Program-made: the position numbers and the translations under genes
Part shown: positions 1-12,600 of the stretch, one piece after another
Numbering within the stretch: the first letter of the stretch is position 1
Layout of the letters: each line of letters begins with the position of its first letter
Notes under the pieces: generated by a model
The model's input: only the letters and a program-made list of their open reading frames with translations
The model's database searches: none
What the model was told of the DNA's origin: nothing
NCBI GenBank assembly: GCA_026981975.1
Contig: JALSHV010000024.1
Location: 1-54,605 of the forward strand
Direction of reading: 5' to 3'
Length of the DNA: 54,605 bases
Source of the DNA: Aquificaceae bacterium
GTDB lineage: Bacteria; Aquificota; Aquificia; Aquificales; Aquificaceae

Positions 1-598
1 CATGAATATGTTCGGCATTTATTAAAGTTGGAATAAATAAACAAAATTCATCTCTACTCAAACCTTTAACCTTACTTTTTTTATTCAGATCCCTTATTAA
101 TTTAAGTGTTGCGATAAATGGTACAATATTGAATCCATGTTTCTCTGAAAAGTCCTTACTCCAAGGATTCGGAAATTGCAGTTTCAATAAACTTTTGAAG
201 AAAATAAAACCAATATCGTAATTTCCTTTTAGAAAAAAATTACCTAACTCGGTGATCTTAATAGGTCCGTATCCTTCTCTTGCAATAGCAAAACCTAACT
301 TATTTAAAGGATTAACTGATTGTCTTCCTCTCATTGGAGGATCTTCATAGTCTTGATATTCAAAAATATCCTTAGCTACTGAAAGAGGAATTTCAAGAGT
401 AGGATTATCATAATATTTTTGGTATTTTTGAGGAATATTAGTTGGTTTATAAAGCCTCTCTTTAATTAAAAGAATTTGATATTTAATCTGATTTTCCTTT
501 GTAAAATCTTCACCTTCAAGCTGTTTTAAAACTTTTAGAAAACCTCTTAATCTTTCAGGATTTCTAACAGTTGTTGAAATTGACCAAGGTTTTTTCAT
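1..598 (-). CDS. AlwI-family type II restriction endonuclease, C-terminus cut by window edge
   Basis: The reverse strand is open from an ATG at 598 to the window edge, giving the first 199 residues. The protein begins MKKPWSISTTVRNPERLRGF and continues with a KENQIKYQILLIKERLYKP stretch, which I recognise as the N-terminal signature of the AlwI/BspD6I-type restriction endonucleases (PF09491). This family cleaves DNA near an asymmetric site; the catalytic part would lie beyond the left edge. An SD-like GGAGA precedes the ATG. A small HTH gene ends 20 bp upstream, so both may be cotranscribed. The expected companion methyltransferases are not in the window. Assignment rests on recalled family sequence, not on a search. 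Confidence 0.82.
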   Translation of the reverse strand, partial: MKKPWSISTTVRNPERLRGFLKVLKQLEGEDFTKENQIKYQILLIKERLYKPTNIPQKYQKYYDNPTLEIPLSVAKDIFEYQDYEDPPMRGRQSVNPLNKLGFAIAREGYGPIKITELGNFFLKGNYDIGFIFFKSLLKLQFPNPWSKDFSEKHGFNIVPFIATLKLIRDLNKKSKVKGLSRDEFCLFIPTLINAEHIH

Positions 599-617
599 AT
601 TATTAGTCTCTCCATTT

Positions 618-806
618 TTATATTTTTCTTGTAACACATTTTTCTAACCACTGCTCAATAAGCTCTCTTTTAAACCTCCATTGTCCAGCTATCTTATAAG
701 CCGGGATTTCCCCTTTCCTTGCCATTCTGTAAATTGTATGCTCATCAAGTTGTAAGTATTCTGCTACTTCTTTTACTGTCATCAATTTTTCCTTTTTATC
801 TGTCAT
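618..806 (-). CDS. Small helix-turn-helix DNA-binding protein, excisionase/MerR-like
   Basis: A 62-residue protein with the classic excisionase-family HTH pattern: LMTVKEVAEYLQLDEHTIYR followed by a short wing ending GQWRFKRELIEQWL (residues 8-55). Such proteins bind DNA as Xis-like directionality factors or as small transcriptional regulators. The start at 806 is favoured by GAGGTG about 8 nt upstream; an internal ATG (MTVKEV) is possible. It lies directly upstream of the AlwI-type nuclease on the same strand, so it could control that gene or belong to a mobile segment next to the tRNA-His gene. No integrase is visible in the window, so an excisionase role is not demonstrated. Confidence 0.8.
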   Translation of the reverse strand: MTDKKEKLMTVKEVAEYLQLDEHTIYRMARKGEIPAYKIAGQWRFKRELIEQWLEKCVTRKI

Positions 807-1145
807 ATCTTATGCACCTCTAAGGTCTGTTGTCAACATGATCCATTCAGATACATCAAAGTTTAACATCGTCCATAATTATATAGAAAAATAAGGTTTG
901 CAGAGCCTCATAGGAGAGAAACTTCTTTAAAACAAAAACAAATATCTAAAGGGAAGCAGGTTTGAAACACAGGCAACTAAAGACAGCCGAAGGCTGGCTG
1001 AAGTCCAGGCACCGAGACTGCAGGGCGGTTAGGTTTTACTCATTGATTAACTTACCTATAGAGATTGAGTATTTACCATTTCTCTTTCTTGTTTTTATCA
1101 ATTCAAACACAGAGGAAAAGTATTTTGTGTAAGCCTTTAAATAGG
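807..1145. other. Non-coding region between tRNA-His and the HTH gene, with possible structured segment
   Basis: No convincing gene in about 340 bp. Positions 834-847 and 864-877 are an imperfect direct repeat (AACATgaTCCAT / AACATcgTCCAT) spaced 30 bp, as in some transposon ends. Positions 950-1036 are more G+C-rich than their surroundings and can form small hairpins, for example CAGCC-GAA-GGCTG at 984-996 and AGTC/GACT at 1002-1019. It may hold an RNA, a promoter for the HTH/restriction genes, or remnants from integration. I could not match it to RNase P RNA, SRP RNA, 6S RNA or a riboswitch with confidence. Confidence 0.35.
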
Positions 1146-1219
1146 GGAGGGTGACGGGACTCGAACCCGCGACATGGGGATCCACAGTCCCCCGCTCTAC
1201 CAGCTGAGCTACACCCTCC
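1146..1219 (-). tRNA. tRNA-His (anticodon GTG)
   Basis: Reading the reverse strand, the acceptor arm GAGGGTG pairs with CACCCTC, the D-arm is GCTC-AGCTGGTA-GAGC, the anticodon arm is GGGGA-CTGTGGA-TCCCC and the T-arm is GCGGG-TTCGAGT-CCCGT. The anticodon is GTG (His). The extra 5' G (G-1, position 1219) opposite discriminator C73 (position 1146) is the hallmark of tRNA-His. The 3' CCA is not encoded and must be added enzymatically. The accessory HTH/restriction genes lie immediately on its 3' side, a common place for integrative elements. Confidence 0.97.
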
Positions 1220-1255
1220 TTATCCAACTAATAATTTATTTCTTCAGATTAAAGT

Positions 1256-3576
<2,321 letters not shown>

Positions 3577-3587
3577 AACGGGAAGCT

Positions 3588-3617
3588 ATTATAGCACAAG
3601 GTCTTTTGTGATAGAAT
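3588..3617. promoter_or_regulatory. Divergent promoter region of atpG and ilvE
   Basis: On the reverse strand TATAAT (3593-3588) lies 11 nt before the atpG ATG. On the forward strand TAGAAT (3612-3617) lies 8 nt before the ilvE ATG at 3626. Neither start has a usable SD. The two -10-like boxes are about 20 bp apart, so the two polymerase sites overlap. Clear -35 hexamers are not seen. Confidence 0.45.
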
Positions 3618-3625
3618 TTTTGCCT

Positions 3626-4543
3626 ATGGAGTATGTCTTTTTTGAGGGGGATTTTGTTCCTGTAGAAAAAGCTAATATCAATATAAAGACAAATTCTCTT
3701 CACTATGGGACTGCCATCTTTGAAGGGTTAAGGGCGTATTGGAATGAAGAGGAACAACAACTTTACGTTCTTTTTGCAAAGGAACACTATGAGCGTCTTT
3801 TAAGAAACGCAAAGGCTCTTTTTATGGAACTACCTTATTCTGTTGAGGATCTTGTTACAATAACAAAGGAACTTCTGAGGAAAAACGGCGTAAAACAAGA
3901 CGTTTACATAAGACCTCTTGTTTATTTTAAAGATTTAGCTCTTACTCCCAAACTCATAGGTTACACACCAGAGATAGCTATATATACCTATAATTTCGGC
4001 AGATACTTAGATACCTCTCAAGGTATTAGGGTAAAGGTATCCTCGTGGAGAAGAAATGATGATAATTCCATACCCTCCCGCTGGAAAGTAGCGGGTGCTT
4101 ATATAAACAGCGCCCTTGCTAAAACGGAAGCCCTTATTGCAGGTTACGATGAAGCTATACTTTTAAACTCACAAGGTTATGTAGCTGAAGGATCTGGGGA
4201 GAATATTTTCTTGATAAGAAACGGTAAAGCTATTACACCTTCTTACAACGAACATATTCTTGAAGGGATTACAAGGAATGCGGTTATCACGCTCTTGAAA
4301 AATGAATTGCTAATTGGTGTAGAGGAAAGATCCGTGGCTCGCAGTGAACTCTACTGTGCTGATGAGATTTTCCTAACAGGAACAGCAGCGGAGGTAACTC
4401 CCGTTGTAGAAGTAGATAACCGTAAGGTGGGTAACGGAAAGACAGGGGAGATAACCTCTCAGTTACAGGACATATACTTTAAGATTGTAAGAGGAAAGAT
4501 AGAGAGATATAAAAACTGGTTGACTCCTGTTTATGAGAAGTGA
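3626..4543 (+). CDS. ilvE: Branched-chain amino acid aminotransferase
   Basis: PLP-dependent fold-IV aminotransferase, 305 residues from the ATG, the last step of Leu/Ile/Val synthesis using glutamate as donor. Signatures: LHYGTAIFEGLRAYW near the N-terminus, RWKVAGAYINSALAKTEA with the probable PLP lysine, EGSGENIFLIRNG and EIFLTGTAAEVTPV. The ATG at 3626 (MEYVFFEG) gives the usual family N-terminus; a GTG at 3608 would add six residues and has only a weak AAGG upstream. It overlaps the following peptidase gene by 11 nt, suggesting translational coupling. Confidence 0.95.
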   Translation: MEYVFFEGDFVPVEKANINIKTNSLHYGTAIFEGLRAYWNEEEQQLYVLFAKEHYERLLRNAKALFMELPYSVEDLVTITKELLRKNGVKQDVYIRPLVYFKDLALTPKLIGYTPEIAIYTYNFGRYLDTSQGIRVKVSSWRRNDDNSIPSRWKVAGAYINSALAKTEALIAGYDEAILLNSQGYVAEGSGENIFLIRNGKAITPSYNEHILEGITRNAVITLLKNELLIGVEERSVARSELYCADEIFLTGTAAEVTPVVEVDNRKVGNGKTGEITSQLQDIYFKIVRGKIERYKNWLTPVYEK

Positions 4544-5624
4544 ACTTCTTGAGGAGCTTAAAGATATTACTCTGTTCCTTTCAGAAAGGAATAGAATGTC
4601 CTCTACTTCCGGCTTAAGAGAAGCTCAAAATTTTGTAAAAAAGTTTTTGGAAAACCATTCAATACCTTACAAAGAGGAAACTTTTGAGGTGGAGAAAAAC
4701 ATTCCCTTGGAAGCCACCTTGAAAGTTAACAATACAGAACTACCAGCTTTTCCTTTCGTTAACAGTCTTTGGGGGGAGAGAGAAGCCTATGTGGTATCAG
4801 AAACGGAGAAAATTGAAGGCAATATAGCTCTCCTTAAAGTTAGTAAAAAAAGAGAAGAAGATAAGATTAAAGAAGTAAAGGAAAAATCCGCGATAGGCGC
4901 TGTATTCTATATAGAAGAGCTTGATTCTCCTTTTATAGGAAATCTTGGAAGTGAATCTTTTTTTGCTGTTTCCGTTAGTAGAGAAGTTGCTCGTGATATA
5001 GTTGGCAAAAAAGTAAGACTGATCTCAAAAGTTCACAAGGCAAGGATAAAAGGCAGGAATATTTACTTTGATATAGGGAAGGGACCTTTTTTATATGTGA
5101 TAGCTCATATAGATTCAAAACCTTTTGTAAAAGGTGCTATAGACAACGCTGCAGGTGTTTCCTTAGTTTTAATGGTAGCAAAGGAACTAAAAGATTCTTA
5201 CCATTTCCCTTTCAGATTGAGATTCCTCATAACCGATTGTGAGGAACTCGGACTTGAAGGTTCACGTTATCACGTAAGAAATCTTAAGCACACCTATTTT
5301 GTAATAAACGTAGATGCTGTAGGTTGGTTTAATCCAGCGGTTATCTACAAAGATGCAAAGGGTTATAACGGAGAGAAAATAATGTCAAAATTTGATAAGC
5401 ATCTTAAGGATTTAAAGGTAAACATACCTTTCAGGGAAACGAAAAGAGGAATGAGTGATCATATTCCCTTTAAAGAGAAAGGGATAGAAACCCTTTTTCT
5501 ATCTTCCAATCCTTTCACCTTAAGGCATACCTTTTACGATACTTATTCCTCAATTGATTGGAATTCTATGGAACTTTGGTATGAAGTTCTTTCTTCATTT
5601 CTTAGGAGATTTCATAAGCTGTGA
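4533..5624 (+). CDS. M28-family zinc aminopeptidase
   Basis: A 363-residue peptidase of the M28 (Zn-dependent exopeptidase) clan. An N-terminal PA-like insert (about 50-170) precedes the metallopeptidase core. Zinc ligands appear as H192 (AHIDSKP), D204 (AIDNAAG), E237/E238 (CEELGLEGS), D261 (NVDAVG) and H332 (LRHTFYDT), the order expected for a co-catalytic dizinc enzyme. No signal peptide is evident, so it is probably cytoplasmic. It starts inside the end of ilvE (11-nt overlap) and is followed by lolA after 14 bp. The natural substrate is unknown. Confidence 0.88.
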   Translation: MRSELLEELKDITLFLSERNRMSSTSGLREAQNFVKKFLENHSIPYKEETFEVEKNIPLEATLKVNNTELPAFPFVNSLWGEREAYVVSETEKIEGNIALLKVSKKREEDKIKEVKEKSAIGAVFYIEELDSPFIGNLGSESFFAVSVSREVARDIVGKKVRLISKVHKARIKGRNIYFDIGKGPFLYVIAHIDSKPFVKGAIDNAAGVSLVLMVAKELKDSYHFPFRLRFLITDCEELGLEGSRYHVRNLKHTYFVINVDAVGWFNPAVIYKDAKGYNGEKIMSKFDKHLKDLKVNIPFRETKRGMSDHIPFKEKGIETLFLSSNPFTLRHTFYDTYSSIDWNSMELWYEVLSSFLRRFHKL

Positions 5625-5638
5625 TATATTAAAGGCTT

Positions 5639-6265
5639 ATGAGAAAATTAATTCTTATTGTATTGTTTCTTTCAACAGTGGTTTTCCCTGCTACTTTTAA
5701 AGATCTTGAGAATAAGCTTTCAAGGATAAAGAGTATTAAAGTGGTTTTTCTCCAAAAAACACGCTACTCTTGGTATCCAAAACCTGAGATCAGTAAGGGA
5801 ATTTTCTACGCTACCGTAGAGGGAAAGTTCAGAATAGAATACACACAACCGGATAAAGTTGTAATGGTATCCAACGGTAAAGAGATCCTTATATTGAATA
5901 AGGAAGAGAAGGAAGCTCTCATAGATAGCGTGAGGAACAATACCTCACCTGTTGTAGAATCTCTTTTCTTCTTTTCAAAACCTCTTTCGGAAGTATTTGA
6001 TCCCGTAGGCGAACTTCAAAAAAATGGTGTAAAGGTATTAATTCTCAAACCTAAGGAAAGAGATGAAAATATAAAGGAAGTCTACGTTGAATTAGGAAAA
6101 GATCTGGAAGTTTTAAGGATAAGGATTTTAGACACAGAAGATACGCAGACTACTGTTGAGTTTTTGGATATAAAGGAGAACTTTTCGCCTTCGGAAACCC
6201 TCTTTACCTTGGAGATTCCCCCTGATGTGAAGGTCAGGAGGATAAGTAGCGAAAATGGGGAATAA
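5639..6265 (+). CDS. lolA: Outer-membrane lipoprotein carrier protein LolA
   Basis: Periplasmic chaperone that ferries lipoproteins from the inner to the outer membrane. The 208-residue protein has a signal peptide (MRKLILIVLFLSTVVFPA, cut about residue 18), then the LolA half-barrel features FLQKT, SKGIFYA, GKFRIEYTQPDKVVMVSNGK and TVEFLDIKENF. Length fits the family. The start codon follows TATATT (5625-5630) by 8 nt, with only a weak AAGG, so a short or missing leader is possible. It overlaps the next gene by 11 nt. Confidence 0.88.
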   Translation: MRKLILIVLFLSTVVFPATFKDLENKLSRIKSIKVVFLQKTRYSWYPKPEISKGIFYATVEGKFRIEYTQPDKVVMVSNGKEILILNKEEKEALIDSVRNNTSPVVESLFFFSKPLSEVFDPVGELQKNGVKVLILKPKERDENIKEVYVELGKDLEVLRIRILDTEDTQTTVEFLDIKENFSPSETLFTLEIPPDVKVRRISSENGE

Positions 6266-6734
6266 AGAAGAGGATTTATACATAAAACAAGCTGAAAAAA
6301 AGGATCTTGAAGAATTCGCCTGTATATACCTTGAAGGATACAAGGGCCTTGAAGAGTATGCGTATACTCATATGGACGATGTCAAAGCCTATATGGATTG
6401 GCTTTGGAGAAGGGACAGTAAAGGGATCTTTAAGGCGATTAATAACAACAAAATAGTAGGTTTTGTCGCCGGTGATTCTAACTGGTTCAGCAAGAAGAGA
6501 GGTTCAAAAGTGGGAGCTGTTCATGAAATAGTTGTTTTACCCTCTTTCAGAGGTAGAGGTATAGGAACAGCGCTTATGGAAAAGGTTCTAAGTTATTTTC
6601 GCGATAAAGGATTGAGTGTAGTGGAGCTTTGGGTAGGAGACGAAAACCACAGGGCTATAGATTTCTATAAAAACTTAGGCTTCAAAGAAGAAGGAAGATA
6701 CAACTATTGGATTCGTATGGTTAAAAATTTATAA
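6255..6734 (+). CDS. GNAT-family N-acetyltransferase
   Basis: A 159-residue acetyl-CoA-dependent acyltransferase. Motif A is clear: HEIVVLPSFRGRGIGTALME, containing the R-G-R-G-I-G pyrophosphate-binding loop, followed by motif B in AIDFYKNLGFKEEG. The acceptor substrate cannot be inferred; the family acetylates proteins, amino acids, polyamines or antibiotics. It overlaps lolA by 11 nt and is the last gene of the ilvE-peptidase-lolA run. The 63 bp to the convergent thiC gene hold no strong terminator hairpin that I can see. Confidence 0.88.
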   Translation: MGNKEEDLYIKQAEKKDLEEFACIYLEGYKGLEEYAYTHMDDVKAYMDWLWRRDSKGIFKAINNNKIVGFVAGDSNWFSKKRGSKVGAVHEIVVLPSFRGRGIGTALMEKVLSYFRDKGLSVVELWVGDENHRAIDFYKNLGFKEEGRYNYWIRMVKNL

Positions 6735-6797
6735 ACCTATTGCACCTTTATCCAGAAGGAACTATAATTTTTTTGCCCGTCTTTCCTACCTCCTTTT

Positions 6798-8264
<1,467 letters not shown>

Positions 8265-10043
8265 ATGTGCGGGATAATAGGTTACACAGGAAGGGAGCAA
8301 GCTTTACCTCTCATACTCGGAGGACTTGAAAGACTTGAATACAGGGGCTATGATTCTGCAGGCGTCGCTATCCTTGAAAAGGATAAGTTGATTGTTGAAA
8401 AAAAAGCGGGGAAGATAAGAGAGCTTGTAAAGGATCTATGGGGAAAACCTTATAAGGGAAAAGCGGGTATAGGTCATACCCGTTGGGCTACCCACGGTGA
8501 GCCTTCGGAGGACAACGCGCATCCTCATACAGATGAAAAAGGAGAAATAGCGGTAGTTCACAACGGAATAGTGGAAAATTTCGTAGAACTTAAAAGACGG
8601 CTTGAGACTCATGGAATAAAGTTCAAATCTGATACAGATACAGAAGTTATAGCTCATCTGATTGCCTTAAACTATAAAGGAGATTTACTTTCTGCGGTTT
8701 TGTCCGCAGTCAAGGAACTGAAGGGCGCTTTTGCTTTTGCTGTGATTTCTTCTAAAGAGCCTATGAGAATAATAGGAGTCAAACTAGGAAGCCCGCTCGT
8801 AGTAGGTATAGGAAAGGAGGAGAACTTCTTAGCTTCAGACATACCCGCCATACTCCCTTATACGCGTCACATAATAACTCTAAGTGACGGAGAAATAGCG
8901 GATATAACTCCTGAAGGAGTGAATCTATACGATTTTAACGGAAACCCTATAACCAAAGAAATATCCTTAGTTCCGTGGGATATTATTTCCGCTGAAAAAG
9001 CGGGTTTTAAACACTTTATGTTAAAGGAGATTTACGAACAGCCTAAGTCTGTTGGTGATACTATCAGAGGGTTAGTTTCTTCAGAGGAAATACTTCCTTT
9101 TCATTTGAAAGACTTCAGGAGAGTGCTTATAATTGCCTGTGGCACATCTTATCATGCGGGACTTGTAGGTAAGTTTTGGATAGAGAAATACACCTCCGTG
9201 CCTACGGAGGTTATCTACGCTTCGGAATTCAGGTATTCGGATATTCCCGTTGGTGAAAAAGATCTTATAATAGCTATTTCCCAATCAGGGGAAACCATAG
9301 ACACAAAATTTGCTGTAAACTTTGCCAGGGATAAAGGGGCAAAAACTCTTGCTATTGTAAATGTAGTAGGAAGCTCCATAGACAGGGAGTCCGATTTTAC
9401 TCTTCACACCCATGCGGGACCCGAAATAGGTGTTGCTGCTACCAAAACTTTCACCGCCCAGCTTGCTGCTCTTTATTTCTTGGCTATTCAAAACACACCG
9501 CGGGAAGACAAACTTCTCCAAGATCTCATAGGCACTCCTTCCCTTATGGAAAAAGTTCTTGAAAAAGCAGAAGATATAGAGAATATCTCTGAAAAGTATC
9601 TGAAGAAGAGAAATTTCCTTTATCTGGGAAGATACTTAAGCTATCCTATAGCCTTGGAAGGCGCTCTCAAACTGAAGGAAATTTCCTACATACACGCAGA
9701 AGGATATCCTGCTGGTGAAATGAAGCACGGTCCCATAGCTCTAATAGATGAAGCAATGCCTGTAGTTATAATAGCTCCTAAGGATAGGGTTTATGAGAAA
9801 ACCCTTTCAAATCTCGCGGAAGTAAAAACAAGAAAAGGGAAAGTAATAGGTGTGGGATTTTCAGAAGACAACCATTTAAAGGATCTTTGCGAATCTTATC
9901 TTGAAATTCCTGCGGTTGTTGAAGATCTTTCCCCCTTTCTTACAGTGATTCCTCTTCAACTGCTTGCCTATTACATAGCCAGTAAGTTAGGTCTTGATGT
10001 AGATCAACCGAGAAATTTGGCAAAAACGGTTACTGTTGAATAA
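8265..10043 (+). CDS. glmS: Glutamine-fructose-6-phosphate aminotransferase (isomerizing)
   Basis: Makes glucosamine-6-phosphate from fructose-6-phosphate and glutamine, the entry to peptidoglycan and LPS sugars. The 592-residue protein begins MCGIIGYTG, so Cys2 becomes the N-terminal nucleophile of the glutaminase domain (about 1-225, with GIGHTRWATHGEPS). Two SIS sugar-isomerase domains follow, with ACGTSYHAG, ISQSGETIDT and the C-terminal PRNLAKTVTVE. The start has a -10-like TAAAAT 7 nt upstream and no SD. Its stop overlaps that of convergent argF by 14 bp. Confidence 0.98.
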   Translation: MCGIIGYTGREQALPLILGGLERLEYRGYDSAGVAILEKDKLIVEKKAGKIRELVKDLWGKPYKGKAGIGHTRWATHGEPSEDNAHPHTDEKGEIAVVHNGIVENFVELKRRLETHGIKFKSDTDTEVIAHLIALNYKGDLLSAVLSAVKELKGAFAFAVISSKEPMRIIGVKLGSPLVVGIGKEENFLASDIPAILPYTRHIITLSDGEIADITPEGVNLYDFNGNPITKEISLVPWDIISAEKAGFKHFMLKEIYEQPKSVGDTIRGLVSSEEILPFHLKDFRRVLIIACGTSYHAGLVGKFWIEKYTSVPTEVIYASEFRYSDIPVGEKDLIIAISQSGETIDTKFAVNFARDKGAKTLAIVNVVGSSIDRESDFTLHTHAGPEIGVAATKTFTAQLAALYFLAIQNTPREDKLLQDLIGTPSLMEKVLEKAEDIENISEKYLKKRNFLYLGRYLSYPIALEGALKLKEISYIHAEGYPAGEMKHGPIALIDEAMPVVIIAPKDRVYEKTLSNLAEVKTRKGKVIGVGFSEDNHLKDLCESYLEIPAVVEDLSPFLTVIPLQLLAYYIASKLGLDVDQPRNLAKTVTVE

Positions 10044-10950
10044 AAAGGAATTCTAACAGAGCTTTTTGGGTGTGTAATCTGTTTTCAGCTTGTAAAAATA
10101 TAAAATCCGCAAATTTTTCAAAAATATCTTCTGTTATCTCTTCTCCCTTTTTGGCAGGTAAGCAGTGCATCACAACAGCTTCATTTTTGGCTTTTGAAAG
10201 AAGGCGGGTATTAACTTGAAAATCTTTGAGAATCGCGAGTTTTTCCTCTTTTCTGTTTTCTCCCATGCTAAACCAAACGTCAGTATAAATAACATCTGCA
10301 TCTTTAACAGCTTCCAAGGGATTAACAGTAAGGTATATGTTTCCTCCCGTAAAATTACACAGATCCAGACCTGCCTGAAGATAAAAACTGTCAGGTGCTA
10401 ACTCTTCTGGAGTTCCTACAAAGAGATTAAGACCGAAAAGACCAGCTGCCACTATCCACGTGTTACAGATGTTATTACCGTCGCCTACGTAAGCTATTTT
10501 TATATTCTTAATGTTATCTTTAAATCTCTCATAAAGAGTGAACACATCACTCAGTATCTGGCAGGGATGCGACTTTTCTGTAAGCCCGTTTATTACTGGA
10601 ACTGTTGCCCAACGAGCAAACTCTTCTAACCAACTATGAGAGTGAGTTCTGATTACCACACAATCAACATAGCGGGAAAGGGCTCTAGCTGTATCCTTTA
10701 CATCTTCTCCTCTTATAAGTTGGAGATGGTTTTCCATTAAAAAAATAGAATTCCCTCCAAGTTCGTAAACAGCCACTTCAAAGGAAACTCTTGTTCTTGT
10801 TGAAGGTTTTGTGAAGAGAAGAGCAACTGTTTTATTATTAAGAAGACCTTTTAAGGAATTCCTTTTTTCTTTTATCTCCTTTGTTCTTTTGACTAAATAC
10901 CAAGCTTCATCGGGATCTAAATTCCACAGATCTATGAAATCGCGCTTCAT
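10030..10950 (-). CDS. argF: Ornithine carbamoyltransferase
   Basis: Transfers carbamoyl phosphate to ornithine to give citrulline in arginine synthesis. The 306-residue protein shows the carbamoyl-phosphate site FTKPSTRTRVSFE, the HPCQILSD motif and the ornithine-loop HCLPAKKGEE; the DVWFSMGE segment also fits OTCase. It is 12 bp downstream of the TPR gene on the same strand. The ATG lacks an SD, but GATAAT ends 6 nt before it, so it may have its own start besides read-through. Confidence 0.96.
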   Translation of the reverse strand: MKRDFIDLWNLDPDEAWYLVKRTKEIKEKRNSLKGLLNNKTVALLFTKPSTRTRVSFEVAVYELGGNSIFLMENHLQLIRGEDVKDTARALSRYVDCVVIRTHSHSWLEEFARWATVPVINGLTEKSHPCQILSDVFTLYERFKDNIKNIKIAYVGDGNNICNTWIVAAGLFGLNLFVGTPEELAPDSFYLQAGLDLCNFTGGNIYLTVNPLEAVKDADVIYTDVWFSMGENRKEEKLAILKDFQVNTRLLSKAKNEAVVMHCLPAKKGEEITEDIFEKFADFIFLQAENRLHTQKALLEFLFIQQ

Positions 10951-10962
10951 GAATTTATTATC

Positions 10963-12600
10963 CTACAACTGACGGAGCTTTTCAAGAAGGCGCTCTTTTT
11001 GATTTCTTTCCCCCTCTTTTCCCTTTTCTAATAGATCCATAGCTCTTAAATAGTAATTGCGAGCCTGCTTTGGAAAACCAAGTTTAAGAAGAACATCTCC
11101 AACGTGTTCGTTAACTACAGGATCGTCGTAAACTCTTCTAAGAGCATCAAGCAAATACTGAATAGCCCTTGTATAGTCTCCTTCAAGATAGTAAACCCAA
11201 CCCATACTGTCTATAAAGGCGGCATTTTCCGGCTCCATGGAAAGTGCCTTTTCAATTAGTTTTTTAGCTTCCTCTACTCGTTTATCACCATACCAAAGAA
11301 GAAGTGAATATCCTAAATGGTTGTAAAGATCTGGATCTTTTGGATTTATTTCAATAGCCTTTCTGAGGTTTTTTTCAGCTTCCTTGATTCTGTCAATGTG
11401 ATCAAGAGCTATAGCTTTTAAGAAATACACTCTGTATTCCCTCGGATTTATGGAAATAACTTTATCAAGAATTTCCACCGCAGATTTGTAATCTTTTTTT
11501 TCTATAAAGAGATTAGCCTTTAGTATATAAAACTTTATATTTGTCGGATTGAGGAAAAGCCCCTTTTCTATAAGTTTTCCCGCCTTTTCATATTCTTTGG
11601 TCATAATATAAACGTTTGCAAGGCGTTCCATTATTTTTTGGTTTTTCGGAAGTTTTTTAAGGAGTTTTTCGTATATACGACGGGCTTTCTCTGGATCTCC
11701 TGTTAGTTCTAAGGAAAGAGCATAGGAGTATGAGATGTTTATATCATCAGGATACTTTTTATACAAATCTTCTAATAATTTTTTTGCTTCTGTAAATTGT
11801 GAAGCCTGCATAAGAGTTATAGCGTATTGATGCTTATACTGGTAGTTAAAAGGGTAAAGTTCGTAGAGCTTCTTATAAAGTTCTTTGGCTTCTTCCGTTC
11901 TACCCGTAGCCATGTAAAGTTGAGCTAACTTTTCAAGAGCTATTCTGTTTTCAGGACTTTCTTTAAGAATTTCTTTGTAAAGTTCTTCAGCCTTACCAAA
12001 TTCTTCTTTTTTCTCGTATATCTTGCCAAGGGTTACAAAGGCAGCTTCAAAGGATTTTTTAATACTCAGCGCTTTTTGAAGATACTCTATTGCTGTATCT
12101 ATATCTCCTTGATTTAGATAGAGTTGACCTAATAGATAATAAGGAAACGGATTATCGGGATTTAAAGAAGCAAAGCGCTTTAGAACTTCAAGAGCTTTAT
12201 TTATGCGATTTTCTTTTATATACTCATCGGCTAAGAATATGAGGATTTCTTTGTTGGAAGGAAACAACTTGTAAGCTTTTTCAAGAACTTCAAGGGCTTT
12301 TTTTCTTTCCCCTTCAACTCTGTATATACTGTAAAGAGCGACGTAAGATTCTACAATATCCGGATATTCTCTTATGTAGTCTTCCGCAAGCATAAGGGCT
12401 TTTTCTCTGTTTCCCAAGGCTATTTCCAGCTTTATGGTATCCATATAAAGAGAAGGAGTGGGCTTTTCTTCAAGTGCCTGAAGACAATACATTTCCGCTT
12501 CTTCAGGTTTGTCGGATAAGTATCTACACATAATATAGTCGTAGTAAGGTGATGCAAGCACAAAGAAAGGGAAAAAGATAAGAAGATACAGCAACTTCAT
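10963..12600 (-). CDS. Secreted tetratricopeptide-repeat protein
   Basis: A 545-residue protein with an N-terminal signal peptide (MKLLYLLIFFPFFVLASPYY) followed by about 13 tandem 34-residue TPR units running almost to the C-terminus (for example AIEYLQKALSIKKSFEAAFV and AEKNLRKAIEINPKDPDLYN). Such solenoids act as periplasmic or membrane-linked scaffolds for protein partners. It lies last in a tight run suhB-like, Usp, TPR joined by 4-nt overlaps. The partner is unknown; the operon does not point to one pathway. Confidence 0.88.
   Translation of the reverse strand: MKLLYLLIFFPFFVLASPYYDYIMCRYLSDKPEEAEMYCLQALEEKPTPSLYMDTIKLEIALGNREKALMLAEDYIREYPDIVESYVALYSIYRVEGERKKALEVLEKAYKLFPSNKEILIFLADEYIKENRINKALEVLKRFASLNPDNPFPYYLLGQLYLNQGDIDTAIEYLQKALSIKKSFEAAFVTLGKIYEKKEEFGKAEELYKEILKESPENRIALEKLAQLYMATGRTEEAKELYKKLYELYPFNYQYKHQYAITLMQASQFTEAKKLLEDLYKKYPDDINISYSYALSLELTGDPEKARRIYEKLLKKLPKNQKIMERLANVYIMTKEYEKAGKLIEKGLFLNPTNIKFYILKANLFIEKKDYKSAVEILDKVISINPREYRVYFLKAIALDHIDRIKEAEKNLRKAIEINPKDPDLYNHLGYSLLLWYGDKRVEEAKKLIEKALSMEPENAAFIDSMGWVYYLEGDYTRAIQYLLDALRRVYDDPVVNEHVGDVLLKLGFPKQARNYYLRAMDLLEKGKEGERNQKERLLEKLRQL

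Noticed and set aside
834-877. Insertion-sequence end
   Set aside because: The two AACAT..TCCAT units are imperfect and no transposase or opposite end is visible, so it is recorded only as a weak repeat.
950-1036. Possible RNase P RNA fragment (GAAGTCCAGGCACCG resembles GAAAGTCCGGGC)
   Set aside because: Only one short stretch is similar; the rest of the catalytic core is missing within the available space.
1036-1227. 63-residue reverse ORF beginning MDKEGVAQLVERG
   Set aside because: It is the familiar false translation of a tRNA gene; the bases form tRNA-His.
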